Shown here: positions 30,136 to 37,985 of the stretch, in pieces
Position numbering within the stretch: position 1 is the stretch's first letter
Layout: the number at the start of each line of letters is the position of its first letter
From: Alteromonadaceae bacterium 2753L.S.0a.02
GTDB taxonomy: Bacteria; Pseudomonadota; Gammaproteobacteria; Pseudomonadales; Cellvibrionaceae
Direction: 5' to 3'
Assembly: GCA_007827375.1 (NCBI GenBank)
Contig: VISH01000001.1
Location: 186,001 to 250,000 of the forward strand
Length of the DNA: 64,000 nucleotides
Notes under the pieces: generated by a model
Told to the model about the DNA's origin: nothing
Database searches by the model: none
Seen by the model: the letters and a program-made list of their open reading frames with translations, nothing else
Made by a program: the position numbers and the translations under genes

Positions 30136-31509
30136 TTACTTGTTCGCAGCCAACTGTTCCGCCCGATATTGCTCACGCATAGCATGTTGTAACCAGTTAT
30201 CTGCCGTGCGCTTCACATTTTTATCTTCCTTGGCTTTCTTGAACGATTTAATTGCGTCGTTGTAGTTATGCAGTTCCAGGTAGGCAATACCCAAATTCAA
30301 ATGAATTTCACCGGCACGGCGCAGGTTACCTTTGCTAATCGCCTTTTTGCCAGCTGACACAGCTTCTTTGTTTTTGTCGATGTACAAATACATTGCCATC
30401 AGCTGGCCGTAAAGATCTCCGCTATCCGACTTAGAAGCTGCACGATCCATAACTGGAATGGCTTTCTGAGTCTCTTTCGCCAGACGCCAGGCAGAAGCGA
30501 GGGTTTCCAGGTTCTTGGCAGATTCGTCAATTACGTTTTGCTTCATACCCTTTTCGATTATAACGGCGGCCTTGTAGGGGTAGTCGTTCGCCATACTCAG
30601 GTAAGCGAGGTTAAGAAGCTGTTGCTCTTTTTCCAGCGCTCCCATGGTATAGGCGGCATCAAGCACGTAATACTGATTTTTCTCGCGCTCGAGCATTCCG
30701 TTGACACCCGCCAACTGTTGCCAATAACTCTTTTTTGGGTAGTGGCGAACCATTTTCTCTACGATTGGCAGGGCAGACTTGTAATCTTCTTTTTCGAAGT
30801 ACAGGGCTTTCTGTAGCGAATACCAAGGCTCTTTTGCGATCTGGTCCTTATCTTCCACCATTTTCACAGCGAGGTTGATATTGTCCAGCGCGCACTTTTT
30901 ATCTTCCATCTGGTAACAGATCTGAGACTTCAGATAGTAAGCGTCGGCTCCAACGGTATCCGATATTTTCATCCAGTCGTCGAGATTTTTTAGCGCCTCG
31001 GCATAACGTTCCTGAGCGAACATCAACTGCACCAGGGTATAAGTTACCTGTAATTCCAAACCCCACGGAATCTGAGGTGATTGTTCGATAACTTTTTTGT
31101 AATACTTGATGGCGTTGTTCATGTCCTCAAGTGAGTAGTAAATCCAACCGTAATAGTTGTAAACCTGTGCCCACTCGTACTTGTTACATTTGTCGCACTG
31201 TTTTTCAACTTTCTTGATTTCCTGAAGTGCGCCTTTGAAATCACCGGGTGGCTGAACGCCGTTTTTTTCCGGCGGCGAAGCCAACTCGGCCACCTTACCT
31301 AATTTTTTGAAAAAGGATTCGCTAATACCCGGCAATGCGCGTTTTTCTTTTTTAGAGCCCTGCGCAAAAGCGCTGGGCATCGCTTGAATATCGGCACCGA
31401 GTACACTGGCGGCTCTATCGATTACAGCAGGCGCAACAAACGTTGCGGCAGCGGCAAGCAATACAGAGCGACCTAACGCGCCGATCTTTTTTGAATGTTT
31501 ACTTTTCAT
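30136..31509 (-). CDS. TPR protein of the TonB system cluster
   Basis: A 457-residue exported protein. The N-terminal hydrophobic part (about residues 8-28) is followed by AQGSKKEKRALPGISE and many TPR units (from about residue 60 to the end). It is the last gene of the DUF3450-TtpC-ExbB-ExbD-TonB cluster. In related marine bacteria a TPR protein ends such operons and is needed for or enhances TonB-linked transport. I chose ATG at 31509; a GTG four codons upstream is possible. Probably periplasmic. Confidence 0.85.
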   Translation of the reverse strand: MKSKHSKKIGALGRSVLLAAAATFVAPAVIDRAASVLGADIQAMPSAFAQGSKKEKRALPGISESFFKKLGKVAELASPPEKNGVQPPGDFKGALQEIKKVEKQCDKCNKYEWAQVYNYYGWIYYSLEDMNNAIKYYKKVIEQSPQIPWGLELQVTYTLVQLMFAQERYAEALKNLDDWMKISDTVGADAYYLKSQICYQMEDKKCALDNINLAVKMVEDKDQIAKEPWYSLQKALYFEKEDYKSALPIVEKMVRHYPKKSYWQQLAGVNGMLEREKNQYYVLDAAYTMGALEKEQQLLNLAYLSMANDYPYKAAVIIEKGMKQNVIDESAKNLETLASAWRLAKETQKAIPVMDRAASKSDSGDLYGQLMAMYLYIDKNKEAVSAGKKAISKGNLRRAGEIHLNLGIAYLELHNYNDAIKSFKKAKEDKNVKRTADNWLQHAMREQYRAEQLAANK

Positions 31510-31527
31510 TGTAATCACCACCTGCCG

Positions 31528-32136
31528 TTACTTGTCTTCTTTAGCCATCTGGAAGGTGAAACGGTTGCGAACACCCGGAACCTCGATTGGTTCACCGTCA
31601 ATAACCTTCGGCTTGTATTTGAACTTCTCGGCAGCTTTCACCGAAGCACTGGCAAATACGCTCTGCGGGCAATCCACTACTGTTACATCACGTGTTTCAC
31701 CGGTTTTGGTAACCGTATATTCAACCGTGCAATAACCTTCCAAACCACGGTTTGCAGCACGTGCCGGATATTTGGGAGCCACTTTAACGATAGGCAAATA
31801 ATCACCATCGCTGGAGAAGCCTCCGATCCCGGCAATTTGAACACCCGTATCGATTTGCGGTGCAAACGAGATGTTGGCTTCCACATCGGGGCTTTCAAAT
31901 TCAGGCTCGGGTAATTCGGGTGGTGGTTCGTCTGGTTCTTCGGGTTTATCAGGTCTACGGGTATCGTACTCGGTGGTAATCTCCCGCTCTGGCATTACAA
32001 TTTCGGGAATCTTAAATTCCTTCGCCTCTTCCGGTTCTGTCATGTTGCGTAGAATAAGGAAGTGCATTAAAAGTAATAAGCCGAGAGTGACAAGCGCCGC
32101 CGGAGCCAGGGATGAAAGTACTCTAACTATGCTCAT
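31528..32136 (-). CDS. tonB: TonB-type energy transducer
   Basis: A 202-residue TonB protein. It has one N-terminal transmembrane helix (about residues 8-30), a Pro/Glu-rich linker (RRPDKPEEPDEPPPELPEPE), and the C-terminal domain with VAPKYPARAANRGLEGYCTVEYTVTKTGETRDVTVVDCPQ. It connects inner-membrane proton force to outer-membrane receptors. Shorter than E. coli TonB (239), and like the TonB2-type proteins of vibrios. ATG at 32136 is chosen because it places the hydrophobic helix at the start. It is 7 bases after exbD. Confidence 0.92.
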   Translation of the reverse strand: MSIVRVLSSLAPAALVTLGLLLLMHFLILRNMTEPEEAKEFKIPEIVMPEREITTEYDTRRPDKPEEPDEPPPELPEPEFESPDVEANISFAPQIDTGVQIAGIGGFSSDGDYLPIVKVAPKYPARAANRGLEGYCTVEYTVTKTGETRDVTVVDCPQSVFASASVKAAEKFKYKPKVIDGEPIEVPGVRNRFTFQMAKEDK

Positions 32137-32143
32137 AGGAAAC

Positions 32144-32545
32144 CTACTTGTTCTCTGCGGAGACAGACACGTCTGCCACACCCGCTTCGCGGGCTTTCTG
32201 GGCAACATCTGTCAGTGTCTTGATGTTTGAATCGCTATCCGCCTGAATAACAACCGCACCCTTGGGATTTTCCGCTAACAACAATTGAATTTGGGTTTTC
32301 ACCTGACGAATGTCTACTTCGTTTTTGTTAATCCAGATTTCATTTTCGTCGTTAATAGCCACCAAAATATTGGCATTTTTCTTAAGATTGGCGGTTGTGG
32401 CATCGGGGCGATTTACTTGAATACCAGGCTCTTTAATGAACGATGCAGTCACGATGAAGAAGATCAACATGATAAATACCACGTCGAGCATAGGGGTTAA
32501 GTCAATCGCCCCTGTTTCTTCTTCTGCTTTGGTTTTCCTGCTCAT
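32144..32545 (-). CDS. exbD: ExbD-type biopolymer transport protein
   Basis: A 133-residue protein with a single transmembrane helix (LTPMLDVVFIMLIFFIVTASFI). The Asp in PMLDVVF (D20 or so) is the proton-path residue of ExbD/TolR. The periplasmic part has IWINKNEVDIRQVKTQIQ. Pairs with the ExbB protein of the next gene upstream. Complete in length for the family. Inner membrane. Confidence 0.95.
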   Translation of the reverse strand: MSRKTKAEEETGAIDLTPMLDVVFIMLIFFIVTASFIKEPGIQVNRPDATTANLKKNANILVAINDENEIWINKNEVDIRQVKTQIQLLLAENPKGAVVIQADSDSNIKTLTDVAQKAREAGVADVSVSAENK

Positions 32546-32585
32546 GTTTTCTCTCTTAATTCAGGCCAAATAAATGAAATGGACC

Positions 32586-33113
32586 TTAGTGATCCATCGT
32601 TAGATGGTCTTCGAGCAAATGATTTTCACGTTCAGCAATACGATTAATTAACGTGGTTCCAAAGACGCCGGAAAGCGCTGCCACCATACCCGCCATGGTT
32701 GGGATGGTTGCACGGGAAACACCAGAGGCCATTGACTTGGCGTCGCCGCCGCCGGTTACCGCTAAGACGTTAAACACTTCGATCATACCGGTTACGGTAC
32801 CCAGCAGGCCCAGCAGTGGGCAGAGGGTGACCATGGTTCCAAGCAGATCGAGGTTTTGATTAATTTTGTTTGCTGCGCGAGAAATTAGCGCTTTACGAAT
32901 CTGACGTGAATTCCAGGATTTGCGCTCATTGCGCGCTTCCCAAATTTGCACGGTCTGGGCTTTGATCTTGCCCAGTGATCCTTTGTAAAACCAGAGACGC
33001 TCGAAGATTAAAGTCCACATGGCGAATGCCAATGCAGCAATCCAGTAAAGTATGGGGCCACCGGAAGCTACAAAGGCTTTAATGGCTGCTAATGCTTCCA
33101 TCATTGCCAGCAT
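32586..33113 (-). CDS. exbB: ExbB-type proton channel subunit
   Basis: A 175-residue MotA/TolQ/ExbB-family protein. Transmembrane helices are at about 20-38, 95-115 and 138-158. LLGTMVTLCPLLGLLGTVTGMIEVF and SGVSRATIPTMAGMVAALSGVFG carry the channel motifs. Works with ExbD and TonB. The order TtpC-ExbB-ExbD-TonB matches the TonB2 system of Vibrio, and ATG 33113 has GGAGATAG upstream. Inner membrane. Confidence 0.93.
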   Translation of the reverse strand: MLAMMEALAAIKAFVASGGPILYWIAALAFAMWTLIFERLWFYKGSLGKIKAQTVQIWEARNERKSWNSRQIRKALISRAANKINQNLDLLGTMVTLCPLLGLLGTVTGMIEVFNVLAVTGGGDAKSMASGVSRATIPTMAGMVAALSGVFGTTLINRIAERENHLLEDHLTMDH

Positions 33114-33173
33114 GTCTATCTCCTCTCGTAATTCGGAAGGCTGGCGACACCGTGCCGCCAGCGCAGTGAAGTA

Positions 33174-34556
33174 TTACTTGCTCTCTGATTTTTCAGCGAT
33201 CAGGCCGGCACTCTCTTCTTCAAGTACATGCGCAATTCGCTTGGCTTTACCGTTAAGGAAGGTATGCAGCAGAACCGTAGGAATCGCCACAACCAGACCC
33301 AGTACCGTAGTAACCAAAGCACCGGAAATACCGCCGGCCATAGCCTTAGGATCACCCGCACCGTAGATGGTGATGGCCTGGAAGGTAACGATCATACCGG
33401 TTACGGTACCGAGCAGACCCAGCAGAGGTGCAACCATAGAAATGATCTTGAGCACGTTGAGGCCAGATTCGATCTTGGGCAATTCTTTTAGAACCGCTTC
33501 TTCCAGCTTGAGTTCCAGAGTTTCGGTGTCCACATTGGGGTTGTCGGTAGCTACTTTGAGCACACGACCCAGTGGGTTGTTTTCGCTTGGAGAGCTGGTG
33601 TTTTTCAGCTGACGGCTCACCTTGGCACTCATGCCACTGAGAACGATAAAGCGGAAAAGCGCGAGTAACAGAGCAAAAGCACCTACACCACTAATGATGT
33701 AACCCACCAATTTACCTTGGTGCCAGCGTTCTTTGATAGAGGGGCTGTTAATCAATGCGGAAAGCAAGGTACCGCCAGCAGGGCCAGTAGGGTCGACACC
33801 GACTTTGGTGAAACCAGATGTTGCTGTTTGCAATGCCGCCGCACCTTTGAGGTGATCAGCAGGCTGGCGAGGCAGTTCGTTAAGAGAGCCACTGCCCACG
33901 TCGAAACTTAAGTACTTACCATCAGAAACCAAGTTGTAGTTACCAATACGCACCACTTCGCGCTGTGCTTTATTACCTGCGGGGTCAGAAACTTCAGCGG
34001 TAAATTTAACAACTTTACCGGCTTCCACAGTTTCACGCTGCAACTCGTACCAAAGGCGCTCGATTTCTTCAATCGAGGGCAATTTGGTTTCGCTGTTCAT
34101 TTTTTCGATGAGTTCAGCAATAAACTCGGTACGACCTTCTATTTGCGCACTCACAATTGAAGTGTCGAGAGCGGTACGAAGATCACCAGCGGTTGATGTT
34201 AAGTGACCGAACAATTCCTTCAAGGAACCCAGACGGTCGTCGAGTTGTTGGCGTTTTGCCTGTACCAGTACTTCCTGCTCCTTATGCTTCTGCTCAAGGC
34301 GCACAGAGCGATCTTCTTCGGCACGCTTGGTGGCTTCAGATTCTTTTAACAGGTTCGCCTGATTATTGCGTTGCTTGCGGAATTGCGCTTCGCGTTGTTT
34401 GTGCTCTTTGGTTTCCGCAATCTGGCTGTTTTTTACCATTTGCAACAATTCTTCGAGGCTAGCAGCCTTATCAGCCTGGGCGGAAACACCACCAGACAGC
34501 GCCAGTGCGCCAGCGGCGGCAAATGCCATCAATGTTTTTTTAATAGTCAATTTCAT
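33174..34556 (-). CDS. ttpC: TtpC-like MotA/TolQ/ExbB-family protein
   Basis: A 460-residue protein. A signal-like N-terminus (MKLTIKKTLMAFAAAGALALSGGVSAQA) leads to a periplasmic coiled coil (about 30-115) and a larger periplasmic domain. The C-terminal half is an ExbB-type channel domain (about 290-450, with LLGLLGTVTGMIVTF). This layout is that of TtpC of Vibrio TonB2 systems, which is essential for TonB2 function. It overlaps the DUF3450 gene by 4 bases, so they are co-translated. Inner membrane. Confidence 0.88.
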   Translation of the reverse strand: MKLTIKKTLMAFAAAGALALSGGVSAQADKAASLEELLQMVKNSQIAETKEHKQREAQFRKQRNNQANLLKESEATKRAEEDRSVRLEQKHKEQEVLVQAKRQQLDDRLGSLKELFGHLTSTAGDLRTALDTSIVSAQIEGRTEFIAELIEKMNSETKLPSIEEIERLWYELQRETVEAGKVVKFTAEVSDPAGNKAQREVVRIGNYNLVSDGKYLSFDVGSGSLNELPRQPADHLKGAAALQTATSGFTKVGVDPTGPAGGTLLSALINSPSIKERWHQGKLVGYIISGVGAFALLLALFRFIVLSGMSAKVSRQLKNTSSPSENNPLGRVLKVATDNPNVDTETLELKLEEAVLKELPKIESGLNVLKIISMVAPLLGLLGTVTGMIVTFQAITIYGAGDPKAMAGGISGALVTTVLGLVVAIPTVLLHTFLNGKAKRIAHVLEEESAGLIAEKSESK

Positions 34557-35338
34557 TGTGCTGCCTCCGGAGCCAGAATTGGCAATTCCATAACATCAAT
34601 AGAAGCCTGCTTCTTAGCAATACGAATACCTTTGAGAATTGCGGCGCGGTAGGTACCGGCGTCCAGCTCAACCCAAGCGCGCTGAGATTGATCCCAAGCG
34701 CCAGATAATTTGGTATCGGTGGTTTGATACATTAAAGCGATGCGGCCAACGGCGAGAATATTAACTTGACGCTCCTGACCACCCACTTCCAAAGTATCTA
34801 CGTAGGTATCAACCTTGCGGCCATACTCTGCTTCGATATTGTAGGCTTCCAATACCTGGCGGAATTTCTCTGCGACAGAGATGTCTGCGCGATCCTGGTT
34901 GTTACGCAAACCCTCTACACGGTCTAAACGCTCTTGCAAATGGAAAGGCACGTCGAGGTTAACGAACTGCTCTAGGCCTTCAAGCATGCGAAGAATCAGC
35001 GGCTGAATTTGACGCTCAATCACGGTGACCTGATCGATAGACTGGTTCAGATCCTCGATAACTTTCAGCTGGTTTGCCAACTGCTTTTCCAGTTGTGCGT
35101 TATAGACGCGGAGACCTTCGATTTGCTTGTTTACAGTTTTAAATTTCTGTAACAAATCGGTAGTCTCTTCAGCGAGTTTATCGATTCGCTTCTGAGACTG
35201 AACGCCAGCAGCGGTCTTCGCTTGACCGACTTGCATAATAGCGTCCAGGGTTTTGTCTGCGTGGGCGTTGCCAACCAGGAGCGCGCCAGCAGATAGAACT
35301 GTGGTTAATGCCACAGCTTTGATTCGCTGCTTCTTCAT
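34553..35338 (-). CDS. DUF3450 periplasmic coiled-coil protein
   Basis: A 261-residue exported protein with signal MKKQRIKAVALTTVLSAGALLVGNAHA, a long coiled coil (about 30-120, TVNKQIEGLRVYNAQLEKQLANQLKVI) and a C-terminal domain. DUF3450 proteins are encoded at the head of TtpC-ExbBD-TonB operons in marine gammaproteobacteria. I infer a periplasmic partner of TtpC. It is the first gene of the six-gene unit, with a 308-base upstream region that carries candidate regulatory repeats. Confidence 0.88.
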   Translation of the reverse strand: MKKQRIKAVALTTVLSAGALLVGNAHADKTLDAIMQVGQAKTAAGVQSQKRIDKLAEETTDLLQKFKTVNKQIEGLRVYNAQLEKQLANQLKVIEDLNQSIDQVTVIERQIQPLILRMLEGLEQFVNLDVPFHLQERLDRVEGLRNNQDRADISVAEKFRQVLEAYNIEAEYGRKVDTYVDTLEVGGQERQVNILAVGRIALMYQTTDTKLSGAWDQSQRAWVELDAGTYRAAILKGIRIAKKQASIDVMELPILAPEAAQ

Positions 35339-35646
35339 ATTTCCCCCAACTCGGGTGCTTGCATTGAAAAGGTTGCGACTAGACTAAACAAAATCGTTTT
35401 TGTCCAGAGTGTAATGATTAAAAGGTTTGAGACGCGGTGATCATCAAAGTTGCGCATTTTAATAAGACAGCTCACCAACATTCAAACACAAATAAAATCG
35501 CACAGATTCCGCTCAACAATGTATAACCAAAGGTAACAACAAAATCTGTAACCCTGTGAAACAGGTAACACTTTGGTAACACACGTTCACTTATTAATCG
35601 GTGCTATAAAGCGCCAGAACTGTGAATGAATACAAAAGTGCATTCA
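35339..35646 (-). promoter_or_regulatory. upstream region of the TonB operon, with GTAAC repeats
   Basis: No gene. GTAAC occurs at 35533, 35548, 35565 and 35576, and CCTGT-GAA-ACAGG (35553-35565) is a perfect 5-bp palindrome within this group. This might bind a regulator of the downstream TonB operon. A weaker stem (TGAATG...CATTCA) is near 35620-35645, close to the end of folA. Nothing else is seen. Confidence 0.35.
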
Positions 35647-36186
35647 TCAGTCTAGCACTTCTTTTCGCCGCTCCAATAAAACAAAGGAATAAGCATAGGG
35701 ATTTCCTGCATCCGCCTCATAGCGAATAGATTCCTTTGCTTGCCAGTGGCTCCTATCGAAGCTCGGAAAATAAGTATCGCCATCTATCTCGGCATGAACT
35801 TCAGTAAGATAGAGACGAGTTGCTATTGGTAACACTTGCGCGTAAAACTCAGCACCACCAATAACCATAATTTGCGCAACGTTATTTTTTCTTGCGACCT
35901 TTGCCCCTTCATCCAGGGCTTGTTTTAAAGAGCCACAAACAGTAACACCTTGCGCTTGCCAGTCGGCATTTCGAGTAACCACGATATTGATTCGCCCCGG
36001 CAAAGGCTTACCAATGGACTCGTACGTTTTACGCCCCATCACCACCGGGTGTCCCATGGTGATTTTTTTGAAATAAGCCAAATCTTTTGGCAATCGCCAG
36101 GGCAACGTATTGTTGTTTCCAATAACACCGTTTTCTGCAACGGCCACCACAATTGCAATGGCAGGCTCAGCTAAAGCACTACACAC
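35647..36186 (-). CDS. folA: dihydrofolate reductase
   Basis: A 179-residue enzyme reducing dihydrofolate with NADPH in the cytoplasm. AVAENGVIGNNNTLPWRLPKDLAYFK has the substrate-binding WRLPxDLAYFK motif, and VVMGRKTYESIG and PLPGRINIVVTR give NADPH-binding elements. Translation starts at GTG, 6 bases after thyA. It recycles the dihydrofolate made by the thymidylate synthase next door. Complete in length (E. coli 159, this one has short extensions). Confidence 0.95.
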   Translation of the reverse strand: MCSALAEPAIAIVVAVAENGVIGNNNTLPWRLPKDLAYFKKITMGHPVVMGRKTYESIGKPLPGRINIVVTRNADWQAQGVTVCGSLKQALDEGAKVARKNNVAQIMVIGGAEFYAQVLPIATRLYLTEVHAEIDGDTYFPSFDRSHWQAKESIRYEADAGNPYAYSFVLLERRKEVLD

Positions 36187-36192
36187 GAGTTA

Positions 36193-37026
36193 TCACACTG
36201 ATATGGGCGCGGCTATATGCGGGTGCGCCTGATAATGTTGTAGTTCGAAATCTTCGTATTTAAACATGAAGATATCGTTAACTGCGGTGTTTATTGCCAT
36301 AGTCGGCAGCGGAAACGGTTCACGTTGCAACTGTGTTTCCACCTGCTCGAGATGATTCAGATATAAATGAGCATCGCCGAATGTATGAACAAAATCGCCC
36401 GGCTGCAGCCCAGTCACCTGCGCAATCATCATCGTTAAGAGCGCATAAGAAGCAATATTGAAAGGTACACCTAAAAATATATCGGCGCTGCGCTGGTACA
36501 ACTGGCAGGACAACCTACCCTCCAAAACATAAAACTGGAATAGCGTATGGCACGGCGGCAACGCCATTTTACCTGAACGCACATTCTCTTGCGGCGAGAT
36601 ATTTTCATCGGGAAGCAACGCCGGATTCCAGGCTGAGATAATCAACCGCCGCGAATCGGGTTTGGTTTTTATCTGCGCGATCAGCTGACTGATTTGATCG
36701 ATGGAATTATTATCACCGGCCGGCCATGAGCGCCACTGCGCACCGTACACCGGACCTAACTCACCAGTTTCTGTTGCCCAATCATCCCAAATTTTTACGC
36801 CATTATTATTCAAGTACGAAATGTTGGTCTCGCCTTTTAGAAACCACAACAGTTCGTGAATAATCGATTTAAGGTGGCATTTTTTCGTAGTCACCAAAGG
36901 AAAGCCTTGCCTTAAATCAAACCGCATCTGATAACCGAAAACACTAAGGGTACCAGTACCGGTTCTGTCTTCTTTTCGTACACCGTTATCGCGAACGTGT
37001 CGCATTAAGTCGAGATATTGCTTCAC
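36193..37026 (-). CDS. thyA: thymidylate synthase
   Basis: A 277-residue enzyme that makes dTMP from dUMP with methylenetetrahydrofolate. ALPPCHTLFQFYV contains the catalytic Cys, QRSADIFLGVPFNIASY the conserved substrate-binding loop, and the C-terminus ends APISV. Start is GTG. It lies between lgt (3-base gap) and folA (6-base gap), a classical gammaproteobacterial order. Confidence 0.97.
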   Translation of the reverse strand: MKQYLDLMRHVRDNGVRKEDRTGTGTLSVFGYQMRFDLRQGFPLVTTKKCHLKSIIHELLWFLKGETNISYLNNNGVKIWDDWATETGELGPVYGAQWRSWPAGDNNSIDQISQLIAQIKTKPDSRRLIISAWNPALLPDENISPQENVRSGKMALPPCHTLFQFYVLEGRLSCQLYQRSADIFLGVPFNIASYALLTMMIAQVTGLQPGDFVHTFGDAHLYLNHLEQVETQLQREPFPLPTMAINTAVNDIFMFKYEDFELQHYQAHPHIAAPISV

Positions 37027-37029
37027 AGA

Positions 37030-37890
37030 CTAGCCTTTTTTCTTCTGTTTGGATTGCGGTTCCGGCGATTTCTGAGCATAGCTAGGATGCCGGTAAGCAT
37101 AGAAGAAAATTGTAGCGCCGATCAGAATCATAGGGAGGCTAAGTAATTGACCACGCGTTAACCAACCAAACATGTCGAAACCAATATGAGCATCGGGCTC
37201 ACGCACGAATTCCACAACAAAGCGGAAAAAGCCGTACACAATAAGGAACAAAGCACCAACAGAAGAACGCGGCCGTGGCTTGGACGAATACCAGAACAGC
37301 ACACAAAACAACACCAAACCTTCGAGAGTCGCCTGATAAAGCTGCGACGGGTGTCGTGCTACTTCCGGGTCTTTTGGGAAAACCATTCCGATCGGCAGAG
37401 TAGTGACCCGCCCCCAGAGTTCCTGACCGATAAAATTGCCAATCCGGCCCAACCCCAAACCAATAGGTACAAGTGGCGCGACAAAATCCATCAGGTCGAG
37501 AAAACTCACATGCATTTTGCGAGCGTACAGGAGCATGGCGATAATCACTCCCAGCAAACCACCGTGGAACGACATCCCGCCTTCCCACAGTCGGAATAAC
37601 CATAAGGGATCTTCGAGAAACGCGCTGAAATTGTAAAAGAACACATAACCACATCGGCCACCGAGAACGACCCCCATGGCCACATAAAACACCATGTCTT
37701 CGAGCCAGGCTTTGTGCACCACGTTGTGCGGTTTACCTGAGCGATACAAGCCTAATGCCCAACACCCCATAAACCCGAACAGGTACATCAAACCGTACCA
37801 GTGCACATCGGGCAAATTTATGGTTTTACCAAACAGATGGATGGTGCCGAAAGAAATTGCGACCGGGTCGATTTCAGGGTATTTGAGCAT
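37030..37890 (-). CDS. lgt: prolipoprotein diacylglyceryl transferase
   Basis: A 286-residue inner-membrane enzyme with about seven transmembrane segments. It adds diacylglycerol to the lipobox cysteine of prolipoproteins. GGMSFHGGLLG and PLGLGRIGNFINGEL-type GLGRIGNFIGQELWGR (residues about 145-160) and RHPSQLYQATLEG are the Lgt signature parts. It would process the several lipoproteins in this window. Upstream of thyA in one unit. Confidence 0.96.
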   Translation of the reverse strand: MLKYPEIDPVAISFGTIHLFGKTINLPDVHWYGLMYLFGFMGCWALGLYRSGKPHNVVHKAWLEDMVFYVAMGVVLGGRCGYVFFYNFSAFLEDPLWLFRLWEGGMSFHGGLLGVIIAMLLYARKMHVSFLDLMDFVAPLVPIGLGLGRIGNFIGQELWGRVTTLPIGMVFPKDPEVARHPSQLYQATLEGLVLFCVLFWYSSKPRPRSSVGALFLIVYGFFRFVVEFVREPDAHIGFDMFGWLTRGQLLSLPMILIGATIFFYAYRHPSYAQKSPEPQSKQKKKG

Positions 37891-37985
37891 GCGCTTTCCG
37901 CGAGAATCTGGTCCGTTTTTTGGGAGGGGCGATCATAACAGAGGCCAGTGACGATTTGTGGATTTTTACGAATTCCACGCTTTTG

